A stretch of DNA of 47,737 nucleotides from Ameyamaea chiangmaiensis. GTDB lineage: Bacteria > Pseudomonadota > Alphaproteobacteria > Acetobacterales > Acetobacteraceae. Location of the stretch: the NCBI RefSeq assembly GCF_013376175.1, contig NZ_JABXXR010000009.1, forward strand, positions 1-47,737, given 5' to 3'. This document shows positions 8,076 to 15,628 of the stretch, piece by piece (position 1 is the first letter of the stretch; every line of letters begins with the position of its first letter). The notes beneath the pieces are model-generated. The model was not told where the DNA came from, made no database searches, and saw only the letters and a program-made list of their open reading frames with translations. A program made the position numbers and the translations under genes.

Positions 8076-9127
8076 GGCCCCTCTCCGGGGGTTTTCCACG
8101 GATCGGCAGGGGGGCCAACATTCTTAAAGTTAGACTCTTTTAAGTTAGATTCTAAGTTAAGGGTGTCATAACCGCTTGATTCGATGTCGTGATTCGGCGT
8201 TTTCCGCAAACGATAGCACGGATGCCGTGGCAGTGATGGCACGGATAAATCCACAACTGATAGCACGGATGAATTCACAAGTTGTCCACGGGTGCCTGTG
8301 GATAATTTGACAGGCGCGAAGGCCAGCGTGTCATTGCCATTGCGGTCAGGGCGCACCGACAGCCGATAGCCGGGAAAGGGCTGCCGCTTCGCCATCTCAC
8401 GCAGTTCGAAGGCAAAGCGGCGATACGGGGAAAGGCTGGCGGATTTTTCGTAAAGATGACGCAGGCCGAAGGCCCAGCCCGCGCGCTGGCGACCGCCATG
8501 CTTGCGCACGATGCGATAAAGCCAGCGCTCCAGACCGCCTGTGAGGCCAAAGTAGGCCGGGTCAATGGTCAGCACGAGCGCGTCATCGAGAACCGCCTGG
8601 TAGAACCAGTCGGGCAGGATCAGTTCGATCACGCGGGTGCGCCCTTCCCGCGCGGTGTGCCGCTTCCATTCGTTGATCCAGGAAAAACGGTGCAGTTGCC
8701 CCTTCCCGGTCTGCCGGAGCGACGTCTTGATCGTGGTGGATTGCAGTCGATCGAACGCCGCTTCCAGCCGCTCATAATCCCGCGCGCTGTCGCCCCGGCC
8801 GATGAAGGTCAGGATCTCGCGCGGGCTGGCCACCATCAGGCGCGACGTGCGCCGACCGGCGTCGCGAGCGGCAACGAGATGGCTGGCGGCCCAGATCAGC
8901 ACGTCGGCGTCCCAGATCGTGGCCATGCCATGTTCGGCTGACGCCTCGACCCGGATGGTGACGTCCGGGGTCCGGTAATCGATCGGGACCATACGAGGGG
9001 ATTTGGCGAGGCTGAAGAATGGGAACGCCATCAGATCCTGCGCGTCACGAGGGGCGAAATCTCCCGCAATCGCATGGAAGAGTTCCAGTTGCTCGCGCTC
9101 GGAGCGCACTCTGCCCGTCGGGGACAT
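8072..9127 (-). CDS. repA: Plasmid replication initiator protein A
   Basis: 351 residues matching the RPA-type plasmid initiator family: RSEREQLELFHAIAGDFAPR, then MAFPFFSLAKSPR, GRGDSARDYERLEAAFDRLQ, FSWINEW and LTGGLERWLYRIVRKHGG. It binds iterons and starts replication from oriV. The start overlaps the upstream HTH gene stop by 1 bp (TGATG) and the stop overlaps parA. The last 80 or so codons are unusual: they contain three iteron-like repeats, a DnaA box and AT-rich direct repeats, so the coding 3' end probably doubles as the origin. Confidence 0.9.
   Translation of the reverse strand: MSPTGRVRSEREQLELFHAIAGDFAPRDAQDLMAFPFFSLAKSPRMVPIDYRTPDVTIRVEASAEHGMATIWDADVLIWAASHLVAARDAGRRTSRLMVASPREILTFIGRGDSARDYERLEAAFDRLQSTTIKTSLRQTGKGQLHRFSWINEWKRHTAREGRTRVIELILPDWFYQAVLDDALVLTIDPAYFGLTGGLERWLYRIVRKHGGRQRAGWAFGLRHLYEKSASLSPYRRFAFELREMAKRQPFPGYRLSVRPDRNGNDTLAFAPVKLSTGTRGQLVNSSVLSVVDLSVPSLPRHPCYRLRKTPNHDIESSGYDTLNLESNLKESNFKNVGPPADPWKTPGEGP
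8120..8306. other. Candidate plasmid replication origin (oriV) inside repA
   Basis: Three iteron-like repeats lie at 8212-8224 (GATAGCACGGATG), 8235-8247 (GATGGCACGGATA) and 8259-8271 (GATAGCACGGATG), spaced 23 and 24 bp. A perfect DnaA box (TGTGGATAA, 8297-8305) and a near match (TTGTCCACG, 8282-8290) follow. On the other side, 8125-8160 holds AT-rich repeats of AAGTTAGA or AAGTTA type that could be the unwinding region. All of it lies in the repA coding sequence. Confidence 0.6.
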
Positions 9128-9420
9128 CAGCGTCGGTTCCCGCGTGAAGTCGCCGGTGTCGGCGGGATCAGCGGGCTTTGCCGCGCGGCCGCCGACACCG
9201 TGCCGGCGGTGGTGTCAGAGGTATGGGCGCGTGCCCCGCTCTCGACCCAGGCCTGCAGTTCATCGACCCGATAGACCACGCGGCCACCGAGCTTCGAGTA
9301 GCGCGGGCCGGTGCCGTAGATCCGGTGTTTTTCCAGAGTGCGAATGGAAAGCCCGACGAAGCGCGAAGCGTCGGGCGTGCGCAGATAGCGCGGCGGCAGA
9401 TCGCTGTAATTGGCGGACAT
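9127..9420 (-). CDS. Helix-turn-helix (AlpA/MerR-like) DNA-binding protein
   Basis: 97 residues. The central YLRTPDASRFVGLSIRTLEKHRIYGTGPRYSKLGGRVVYR is the excisionase/AlpA-type winged HTH seen before plasmid repA genes. The ATG at 9420 is preceded by GGAG; a longer reading adds 13 residues without support. First gene of the operon leading into repA (TGATG overlap), so it probably regulates replication and transfer gene expression. A 15-bp hairpin about 90 bp upstream may be its operator or an RNA element. Confidence 0.85.
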   Translation of the reverse strand: MSANYSDLPPRYLRTPDASRFVGLSIRTLEKHRIYGTGPRYSKLGGRVVYRVDELQAWVESGARAHTSDTTAGTVSAAARQSPLIPPTPATSRGNRR

Positions 9421-9506
9421 GAGAAGGCTCCGTGATCGCTGTCTGGGGCCGCGGGACAAATGCGGCCAGCAGGGATCAGCGTGGCGGAGCGGGCATGTTC
9501 GGAACT

Positions 9507-9540
9507 AGGACCGATCTCACCACGGGGTGAGATCGGTTCT
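9507..9540. repeat. 15-bp inverted repeat upstream of the rep operon
   Basis: AGGACCGATCTCACC (9507-9521) faces GGTGAGATCGGTTCT (9526-9540) around the 4-nt loop ACGG, with a single G/T mismatch. It lies between the divergent HTH-repA operon and the NYN-type gene and is not followed by a T run on either strand. It is more likely an operator, a replication or transfer site, or an RNA structure than a terminator. Confidence 0.6.
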
Positions 9541-9611
9541 TGACAGGCAAAGGCGCTATGTCGACTCTCAATCTCGGCTCGCGCATCCAAACGGAAGGCA
9601 ATTCTGTAACA

Positions 9612-10406
9612 ATGCAAAAATCAGAAAAATTGGCATTCGAGATTGACCTGACCGAGGCGATGCACGGCAAGATTATCGTGGACGGTTATCACCTACGTAG
9701 CGGATATCACCGGTGCCACAAGGAATGGCCTAGCGCAGCTAAAGTAGGAAAGGTAATCGCCAGTATTTCCAGCGAGATAAGTTCATGGCTCCATAACAAC
9801 ACGCAGCATAGCCTGTTTTCTACGCAGACATCCTATTGCGATGCGATTCTGTCTGTTCCTGACGAAGTAAAAATCAAAAAATGGCAGAAGGAAAAGGAGA
9901 TTGAGCGAAATTCACTTTTCAAAGAGCTAGATTGTAAAAATATTTCCACTGATCGGCGTACAGAACTTCTTCAAGCGCTGCCGCTCACAACCTTGGAATT
10001 CGATATTGAGCGCTATATTCAGGCGCGCACAATTTTTCTTAAAGAATCGTCTAACGAATTTGAAATAGAAAAAATTCTAAACCTTGAGATTAAAGACGGA
10101 GACTGGATACGCCTCCCACCACGCCAAACCAATGTTGATACGCAGATCGCAACTGAAATGATGGCGTGTTTGAACGATGGTTTTCCTTGCCATTTTATCG
10201 TTCTGGTATCGAACGACGGGGGCTTTTCTTACACGATGAAAAAGATGCGCGAATGCGAATTTAATGGACTCATTCTCAATGTTAAATTCGGACAAAGTAA
10301 CCGTGAATATGGTTACTATTCCACAGCATTAAGAGACGAAGCAGACAAAAGTTTTTATTTCGACACGAACAACTCCCTTACGGAAGTAAGCAAAAAACCT
10401 TCATAA
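9612..10406 (+). CDS. NYN/PIN-like nuclease-type protein, AT-rich cargo
   Basis: 264 residues from the ATG at 9612; in-frame starts at 9540 and 9558 are possible. Three acidic positions match the NYN (LabA-like) layout: GKIIVDGYHL (Asp24), NVDTQIATEMM (Asp176) and FIVLVSNDGGFSYTMKKMRE (Asp202), with a hydrophobic strand before the last. NYN proteins are metal-dependent RNases. A long Lys/Glu-rich helical insert separates the first motif from the rest. The DNA is visibly more AT-rich than both flanks, implying transfer. The gene sits alone in a gap between backbone operons; a defence or toxin role is inference. Confidence 0.6.
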   Translation: MQKSEKLAFEIDLTEAMHGKIIVDGYHLRSGYHRCHKEWPSAAKVGKVIASISSEISSWLHNNTQHSLFSTQTSYCDAILSVPDEVKIKKWQKEKEIERNSLFKELDCKNISTDRRTELLQALPLTTLEFDIERYIQARTIFLKESSNEFEIEKILNLEIKDGDWIRLPPRQTNVDTQIATEMMACLNDGFPCHFIVLVSNDGGFSYTMKKMRECEFNGLILNVKFGQSNREYGYYSTALRDEADKSFYFDTNNSLTEVSKKPS

Positions 10407-10463
10407 AATCGACACTTATTCCCATGTCGGAAACACCCCAATTGACACGGCTAACCGCATTTG

Positions 10464-10489
10464 CCCGGAATTGAAGTAAGTGTTCCGGG
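10464..10489. terminator. Terminator-like inverted repeat between convergent genes
   Basis: CCCGGAA (10464-10470) pairs with TTCCGGG (10483-10489) across a 12-nt loop, between the convergent NYN-type and DUF2285 genes. There is no T run, so the assignment is weak. Confidence 0.35.
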
Positions 10490-10494
10490 GCACT

Positions 10495-11260
10495 TCATCG
10501 CCCCCGAAACGGATGCAGCAGGAGGCGTCTATAGCCACCCGCGGTCAGCCGCCGCGCGAAACGCACCAGCCGTTTCATGCGGAAATGCAGATCGTGCGAG
10601 AGCCAGTCCCGTGCGGAAACCTTCTGACCGAAAAGGACGAACGCGATCTCATGCTGCGTCGCCCCGGCGTCCAACCCATCGAGCGTACGGAGCGCCAGGA
10701 TCAGCCGAGTGACCCGATCTGGCGACAGGGTCGCGGGATCGGGTCCGGAGCGCCGGCCCACCAGCGCGCGCCAGAGCCGCAACGCGGCCTGGACGCGCAC
10801 CTCAAACAGGGCGTCGAGCGGCAGGACGACGGAGAGGGCTTCGATCCCCGACGTCACCAGATGCAGGCGCAGAACGACGCCTGGGCGCTCGAGCAGGAGT
10901 TCACCAACCTGGCCCGCCGGCAATCCGATAAAAACAGAGGTGAACGGCGGGTGATCCGGCTCAGCCAGACCGGTCGGCGCTTCCATCAGCGCGATCACGC
11001 TCGGCAGCACCGCGGCACTCCACAAGGCAGTACGCGGGTTCAGCGCAGTGCGCACACTTTCGAAATCGCAACCCCCAGCGCCGGGCGAAGGCCTCGGCAT
11101 CCGGCTGCATCAGGGCACCCCGGCGCAACGCGCGCTGAAGAGTGGCACGCTCACGGATAAAGTCCCGATTGCGACTGACAAACTGCAAGGCAAAGGCAGG
11201 GGCGTCGAGCGACCGCAGGCCCTCGTACGCGCCCGCCGACCGCCAGTTGGCGCGGCTCAT
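10495..11260 (-). pseudogene. DUF6499-DUF2285 protein, apparently frameshifted
   Basis: Reading from the ATG at 11260, the first part (MSRANWRSAGAYEGLRSLDA through FARRWGLRF) is the DUF6499-type N-terminus. Family-like sequence then continues in the next frame (TALNPRTALWSAAVLP through DWLSHDLHFRMKRLVRFARR), the DUF2285 C-terminus. The switch lies near 11060, around CGATTTCGAAAG, and needs one base to be skipped. Either the gene is a recent pseudogene, the base is a sequence error, or a programmed shift occurs. Intact relatives are small proteins of unknown function on alphaproteobacterial mobile elements, encoded beside XRE regulators as here. Confidence 0.65.
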
Positions 11261-11392
11261 GGCGTCGTCTCCGATGCGTAACGGGTGGGAACAGGGCAAG
11301 CACTTGCTGGCGAGAGTATGCCAGACCATCCCGCTGCCCGCTACGCCCCGGTCCTGCAACAGGTCTTGCGGATCACGCAACGATCCAGGGTG

Positions 11393-11671
11393 TCAGTGGG
11401 GCGCGCCGCCGCGCAGCAGATGCTGGTAGCCATGCTCGGTCATCCAGTGCGCCCGCGCCAGATGGCTGTGCCAGCAGCGGTGGACACCCTCGGGATCGGC
11501 CGCCGGGTCGCGGTGGAGCACGATCCGGGCGAGCTCGCGCCAGTCGGCACCGTCGGCCTCGGCGTCCAGCAGACGCAGATAGGTGATGAGGTGCTGTTCG
11601 TCGTAGCCGGTGAGACAGGACGCTTCCGGGGCGCTGTCGGCGACGGGCGGGTCGAGCGGGGGCTTCTGCAT
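11393..11671 (-). CDS. Small DUF2285-associated protein
   Basis: 92 residues with the pattern TGYDEQHLITYLRLLDAEADGADWRELARIVLHRDP, then HSHLARAHWMTEHGYQHLL. Short proteins of this type accompany DUF2285 genes on plasmids and integrative elements. It is the middle gene of a minus-strand operon, 11 bp after the XRE regulator and before the frameshifted DUF6499/DUF2285 gene. The acidic, Trp-rich helical composition suggests a protein-protein or HTH-like fold; function unknown. Confidence 0.7.
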   Translation of the reverse strand: MQKPPLDPPVADSAPEASCLTGYDEQHLITYLRLLDAEADGADWRELARIVLHRDPAADPEGVHRCWHSHLARAHWMTEHGYQHLLRGGAPH

Positions 11672-11682
11672 GGTGGGGCCAA

Positions 11683-11967
11683 TCAGGTCGGAGAACGAAC
11701 GCGACGCACCCTAGCCTGCCGCGCTTCATTACCGGAAGTCTCGTGAAGAAACATGACGCCGCGTCCTTGTCCGGACTCGATGAACAGGATGCCCGCCGCC
11801 TCCAGCGCACGGCGGACCTGGTCGGTCGTGCCCTCATGGACGCCGAGACCGCGTTCGGATTCAAGGCGCTTCAGCGCGGTCAGTGCTACGAGGGCTTTTT
11901 CAGCGAGCATCTCCTGTGTCCAGTTCAGAAGTGCCCGTGCCGCCCTAACCTGTCGGCCAGTGATCAT
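11683..11967 (-). CDS. XRE-family HTH regulator
   Basis: 94 residues. ITGRQVRAARALLNWTQEMLAEKALVALTALKRLE is a Cro/CI-type HTH; the next segment (TTDQVRRALEAAGILFIESGQGRGV) matches small plasmid regulators of this class. It is first in an operon with two DUF2285-type genes. A perfect 17-bp palindrome lies 42-58 bp upstream of its start, and nearly the same palindrome precedes parB at 24207, so one factor, perhaps this one, may control both operons. Confidence 0.85.
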   Translation of the reverse strand: MITGRQVRAARALLNWTQEMLAEKALVALTALKRLESERGLGVHEGTTDQVRRALEAAGILFIESGQGRGVMFLHETSGNEARQARVRRVRSPT

Positions 11968-12008
11968 CCATGATCACATCCGACACGCGGAGCATGCACA
12001 CCAGAAAT

Positions 12009-12025
12009 ACGACTATAATAGTCGT
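12009..12025. promoter_or_regulatory. 17-bp palindrome ACGACTATAATAGTCGT (operator or parS-like site)
   Basis: Perfect odd palindrome with 8-bp arms around a central A, located upstream of the XRE operon. The same core with central T (GCGACTATTATAGTCGC) is at 24403-24419 upstream of parB, 12.4 kb away. Such exact sharing implies a common binding protein. Whether that is the XRE protein or ParB cannot be told from sequence. Confidence 0.65.
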
Positions 12026-12115
12026 GTTAGAGAGATTCAACATCGTTCTTTCAGGATGATGGCCAAGTGGAACCGGCGTCTGGATGTCCGAAGGTACGGG
12101 CGACCATACGAAAAG

Positions 12116-12136
12116 CCCCCCGTTCTATGCGGGGGG
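12116..12136 (-). terminator. Intrinsic terminator of the 50-residue ORF
   Basis: CCCCCC (12116-12121) and GGGGGG (12131-12136) form a stem. On the minus strand it is followed by CTTTTCG, the expected T-run side. The stop codon of the small gene (12125-12127) lies in the loop. Confidence 0.65.
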
Positions 12137-12277
12137 TGTCTCATCGTAGCGGTCCGCCGCGAATTGCGCGCATGCCTGCTTCAGTTCGCGCTCGATCTGT
12201 GCCCGCTCGCGGCGGCTGAGTGCGTAGCTGGTGAGTTCGGCGCGCAGCATCTGGATCTGGTCGTGTAGCGTGGTCAT
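12125..12277 (-). CDS. Small helical protein (50 aa), unknown
   Basis: MTTLHDQIQMLRAELTSYAL followed by SRRERAQIERELKQACAQ and a short tail ending DETPPA. The ATG at 12277 follows AGGAGCAGGACG, a good Shine-Dalgarno at proper distance, and the gene ends in a terminator, both of which support expression. The sequence predicts two amphipathic helices with Glu/Arg heptad-like spacing. No family recognised. It is the only gene between the XRE operon and the DUF736 gene. Confidence 0.6.
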   Translation of the reverse strand: MTTLHDQIQMLRAELTSYALSRRERAQIERELKQACAQFAADRYDETPPA

Positions 12278-12580
12278 CGTCCTGCTCCTTTCGTTTCTCG
12301 AAGACAGGCCGTTGCCTCATGCACGCGTGAACCGGGTCAGGGATCGCCGCCGGCGACCGCGCCAGCGGCGCGCGGGGGAGCCGATTTTGTCTGGTGTGCT
12401 CGCAGGGGCGCCGGGCAAAATTGGGGGGACCGCGCGTCCTTGAGGCGGTTCACGCCGGGCATGGTACAATGGGAAGACTGAGGGAAGCCCTATTCCCGTT
12501 TCTTGCCCGCACACCGGCGGATCGGGCACGGCGCAACCGTTGCGGGCCCGCCCGCCAGTTCCCGATCGGTCATGCGAAGG

Positions 12581-12605
12581 CCCCGCCCGGACCGGCCGGG
12601 CGGGG
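12581..12605 (-). terminator. GC-rich hairpin after DUF736 copy 2
   Basis: CCCCGCCCGG (12581-12590) and CCGGGCGGGG (12596-12605) form a 10-bp stem with a 5-nt loop just beyond the stop of the DUF736 gene at 12619. No T run follows; termination is likely but not certain. The rest of 12278-12618 holds no convincing gene. Confidence 0.5.
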
Positions 12606-12618
12606 GATCGCTGGCACT

Positions 12619-12945
12619 TCAGTCGCCGTTGCGGCGACCGTTGGGGCGGGACCAGATCAGGCTGTAGGTCTCGCCGTCCTCGTCGTTGAAGAGATTGGCG
12701 AAGATCGGGGCGTTGAAGCTCGGATCATCCAGCTTGAGGCCCAGATAGCTGCGTCCCTCGTTGGACTGCTTGGACCAGGCCGCCCCGATCTCGGCCCTGT
12801 TGACGAACACCCTGTGGCTGGGGGCGTTCTCGCTCTGGCGTCCGGTGTCGGGAACGATACGGACATTGCGGACCTGAACCGAGAGGGTGACGATTTCGCC
12901 GACATATTCGTTGCCGGTCTTCCTGAAGGTGCCGATGGTGGCCAT
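12619..12945 (-). CDS. DUF736 family protein (copy 2)
   Basis: 108 residues: MATIGTFRKTGNEYVGEIVTL through LGLKLDDPSFNAPIFANLF and YSLIWSRP, full-length for DUF736. ACGGAG lies before the ATG at 12945. This copy stands alone with its own leader and terminator-like hairpin, unlike copy 1 in the transfer operon. The two copies keep the same opening and closing motifs but differ widely between, so they are old paralogues from different modules, not a recent duplication. Function unknown. Confidence 0.88.
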   Translation of the reverse strand: MATIGTFRKTGNEYVGEIVTLSVQVRNVRIVPDTGRQSENAPSHRVFVNRAEIGAAWSKQSNEGRSYLGLKLDDPSFNAPIFANLFNDEDGETYSLIWSRPNGRRNGD

Positions 12946-13546
12946 GATACTGCTCCGTGATCTCTGTTATCGAGCCCGCACCATTGCGGCCTCGATGGCG
13001 ATCGGACAGACGGAGGCGACCGGCGGCGCATCCCACAGGGACCGAAGCGCAACGGAGGACGGCGGGACGGAATTTTCTTGGTGCGCGAGGAATGACGGCG
13101 CAGCCGGCAGGGGAGGAAAATTATGGCCCGCTGTTGCGCCATAGCCGATCGAGGCGAAGCCGCCCTCCGGCTAGATCAGCCATTTTCAGAGGCCGTATGC
13201 GTGCGCGGCCCGACAGAGCGCACGTCACGGAGGACATGATGCCCCCTCGGCGTGCAGGATCCGGCAGGGAAAAAGCCAGGCATCGTCACCGGGCCGTTCC
13301 GGCCATGACCATGACCCGTTCTCGTGGGCGCGTGCCCTGCGGGCACACTGCGTCGGCCACTGTTTTTGTCAACGCGCGCAGAACAGGAAAATGGTCCTGA
13401 GCCGGCAGCCCCGCGAGAGGGACCATCAGGGGCGGATGCACGTTGCGCCAGACTTTATCGCCACACCCCGCCTTTCTCATGACGAAAGGACGCGCATCTC
13501 CACGAAGTGCCTGATCCAGGCCTGCCTCCGGTTGCCGCGCAGGCCG
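12946..13546. other. Long leader/intergenic region without a convincing gene
   Basis: No reading frame here has family features or a good start. One exact 16-bp match (AGGCGAAGCCGCCCTC, 13152-13167) recurs at 18421-18436 upstream of the DUF932 gene. Otherwise nothing identifiable. Confidence 0.4.
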
Positions 13547-13987
13547 TCAGACCCGCGCGATGCTTCCGTCGGCTGGTCCGGGTGGGGCCATGCCGGTAAA
13601 GCGGACGACCGCCGTGATGCCGACCGCAATCGCGCCGATCACCGAAAAGAAGAGCTGCCAGACGGCGGACGGCATCATCATCTGGGCAAGGCCGTGCGTG
13701 GCGCTAAAGCCGGCGATGATGGCGGGCACCGTATAGAGCAGGACGATCAGTCCTCGCAGCCAGATCCATGGCGCGCAGGCGAGTGCAATCTGGCCGAGCG
13801 TGAAAGTCGCAATGCCCGCCATGACGCCCACGATCAGGGCGCCGATCACGCCGGCACCGGTATGAAACGCCCAGAGCCCGGCATACAGGCCGCCGGCAAA
13901 CGGCAAGGCGAAGACCGCGAGCGTGAACATGAGCCAGCAGAAAAATCCGATGCCGGCGACGATCAGGAACGGTGCGAAGATCACCAT
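13547..13987 (-). CDS. Four-helix inner-membrane protein, unknown
   Basis: 146 residues with four hydrophobic stretches: MVIFAPFLIVAGIGFFCWLM, VIGALIVGVMAGIATFTLGQ, WLRGLIVLLYTVPAIIAGF and WQLFFSVIGAIAVGITAVVR. The start at 13987 follows GGGAG; an upstream reading adds 25 unlikely residues. No enzymatic motif seen. Small membrane proteins of this type occur in alphaproteobacterial plasmid backbones between DUF736 and DUF2493 genes; function unknown. It is divergent from the small gene at 14152. Confidence 0.65.
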   Translation of the reverse strand: MVIFAPFLIVAGIGFFCWLMFTLAVFALPFAGGLYAGLWAFHTGAGVIGALIVGVMAGIATFTLGQIALACAPWIWLRGLIVLLYTVPAIIAGFSATHGLAQMMMPSAVWQLFFSVIGAIAVGITAVVRFTGMAPPGPADGSIARV

Positions 13988-14151
13988 GGTGGCGGCTCCC
14001 GTGAAGATGACATGATCTGACGGTCGCGCCTGCCACCACCACCACGGCGCAACCCGCATCATAGCGAAAACGATGTGTCGACGGAACGAGAATCGTACTG
14101 GCGTCCGGCACGCGGACGTGCATCGTTATCGTCTCTCAGGGAGAAGACGTC

Positions 14152-14361
14152 ATGGCGGAAATCACGGGGCGCGAACTGCATCTGGTCAAAAAGGCGCTCG
14201 CCATAGCGGTGCTGGCGATCGAACGGCAACCAGGGCCGTTTCAATCCTATTCGGACATGCAGGACATGAAGGGCCTGCTCGACCTTCTGGTGCCCGGCGA
14301 TACCGAACTGGCCTTCTATGCCCGTTCCGCGCGGATCGCGGTCACGGGCAATCCGGGCTAA
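14152..14361 (+). CDS. Small conserved-type protein (69 aa), unknown
   Basis: MAEITGRELHLVKKALAIAV, then LAIERQPGPFQSYSDMQDMKGLLDLLVPGDTELAFYAR. AGGGAGAA lies ahead of the ATG at correct spacing. The composition is that of a soluble helical protein. It is the only plus-strand gene in this block, converging on DUF2493 with a 9-bp gap. No function can be assigned. Confidence 0.65.
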   Translation: MAEITGRELHLVKKALAIAVLAIERQPGPFQSYSDMQDMKGLLDLLVPGDTELAFYARSARIAVTGNPG

Positions 14362-14370
14362 AGACGGCGC

Positions 14371-15300
14371 TCACGCGCCGCCGCCGAACCGCAGGACCGG
14401 GATACCGAGGCGCTTCGCCTTATCGGCCAGGTTCTCCTGAATGCCGGTTCCGGGAAAGACGATGACGCCGATTGGCATGGTGTCGAGCAGCGCATCGTTG
14501 CGGCGGAAGGGCGCTGCCTTGGCATGCTTCGTCCAGTCCGGCTTGAAGGCGATCTGCACGATCTCGCGGTGATCGGCCCAGCGTGAGGCGATGAATTCGG
14601 CGCCTTTGGGCGAGCCGCCGTGCAACAGCACCATGTCGGGATGCTTGGCCCGGACCTTGTCGAGCCGATCCCAGATCAGGATATGATCGTCGAAATCGAG
14701 ACCGCCGGTCACGACCACCTTGGGGCCGGGCGGGACCAGTAATTCGCCCTCGGCGCGGCGTCGGGCATTCAGGAAATCGCGGCTGTCGATCATGGAGGCC
14801 GTCATGGTCCGGCGTGAGACCAGCGAGCCGGCCTTCGGACGCCACGCGCTCAGGGTCAGGCGTTCGAACTGCTCCTGCGCCTCGTCGCGGAAGATTTCGT
14901 AGGCGTTGCGGCGCTCGATCAGGGTCAGCCCTTCGGCGATCAGCCGCTCCAGTTCCACCGAGCGGATCTCGCTGCCGTCCTGCTCCTGCTGACTGCGTTT
15001 TTGCGCCACCTCGTTGCGGTCAAGCTCGCGTTCGACCTGGCCGACCATGCGATGGAAGATGTTGACCGTGGACCAGAGCAGGGTTTCGAGGTCGGGTTCC
15101 AGCCGTGTGTCGGTCAGGGTCGCGGCAATGGCGTCGAAGATGTCGGCCACAGCACCCCCGATGCGCGGCGCTTCGGGCAGCGGCCTCGGGTCCGGCTCGT
15201 CCTCGAAGGGACGGTAGCCATACATCTGGAGTTCCGCCAGCACATGGGCGGTCGGGGATGCGGCATGGTCGGGTTCGAAGTCGTCTGTCACGTGGGTCAT
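14371..15300 (-). CDS. DUF2493 (SLOG-like Rossmann) protein
   Basis: 309 residues. The C-terminal third (KVVVTGGLDFDDHILIWDRL, MVLLHGGSPKGAEFIASRWADHR, then VIVFPGTG) is the DUF2493 domain, a nucleotide-binding fold of the SLOG superfamily; the N-terminal two thirds are helical with an ERRNAYEIFRDEAQEQF segment. SLOG domains bind nucleotide-like ligands or process them. The gene is a regular member of plasmid backbones with toprim, DUF932 and ParB genes, as here. Its exact role is unknown. Confidence 0.85.
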   Translation of the reverse strand: MTHVTDDFEPDHAASPTAHVLAELQMYGYRPFEDEPDPRPLPEAPRIGGAVADIFDAIAATLTDTRLEPDLETLLWSTVNIFHRMVGQVERELDRNEVAQKRSQQEQDGSEIRSVELERLIAEGLTLIERRNAYEIFRDEAQEQFERLTLSAWRPKAGSLVSRRTMTASMIDSRDFLNARRRAEGELLVPPGPKVVVTGGLDFDDHILIWDRLDKVRAKHPDMVLLHGGSPKGAEFIASRWADHREIVQIAFKPDWTKHAKAAPFRRNDALLDTMPIGVIVFPGTGIQENLADKAKRLGIPVLRFGGGA

Positions 15301-15431
15301 GGGGCTGTCCTCCGGGATACCGGCCGCGCCCTTCGCGACCTTTCCGGGGGCGGATAGCGGCAGACCAGGGACGGGCCGGAACCGCGCGCTCGCGCGCGGC
15401 CGCAGCGCAGCGAAGGATGGCAGGGGCGCCA

Positions 15432-15490
15432 GCTATTTTGCCTCGCGATGTAAAGCGCCCCCCCCCCCAAGGGGCGCGACGGAAAATAGC
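15432..15490. repeat. Imperfect long inverted repeat with an 11-C tract
   Basis: GCTATTTT (15432-15439) through GCGCCCC (15455-15461) faces GGGGCGC (15471-15477) and AAAATAGC (15483-15490), giving a long dyad with a bulge. A run of 11 C residues occupies 15458-15468. It lies in the 328-bp gap between DUF2493 and toprim genes, which otherwise holds no gene. It could be a transfer or single-strand origin, an RNA structure, or a slippage-prone tract. Confidence 0.5.
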
Positions 15491-15628
15491 CGGCCCCCGC
15501 CATTGAAGGCCCGGCCCGGCTGACGCCCGCTCCCCTCCAGAAAGGCCGGGGCGCGGACCTGTCGCACGGGAGGCCGAACAGACCCGCCGAAAGAAGAACG
15601 GAACCGCCCGCCCCTCTTTCCGGCCCGC

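Noticed and set aside
13391-14020. Long plus-strand frame opposite the four-helix membrane protein
   Set aside because: Composition is that of an antisense shadow (Arg/Asp/His-rich), with no start signal; the minus-strand gene has four clear membrane helices.
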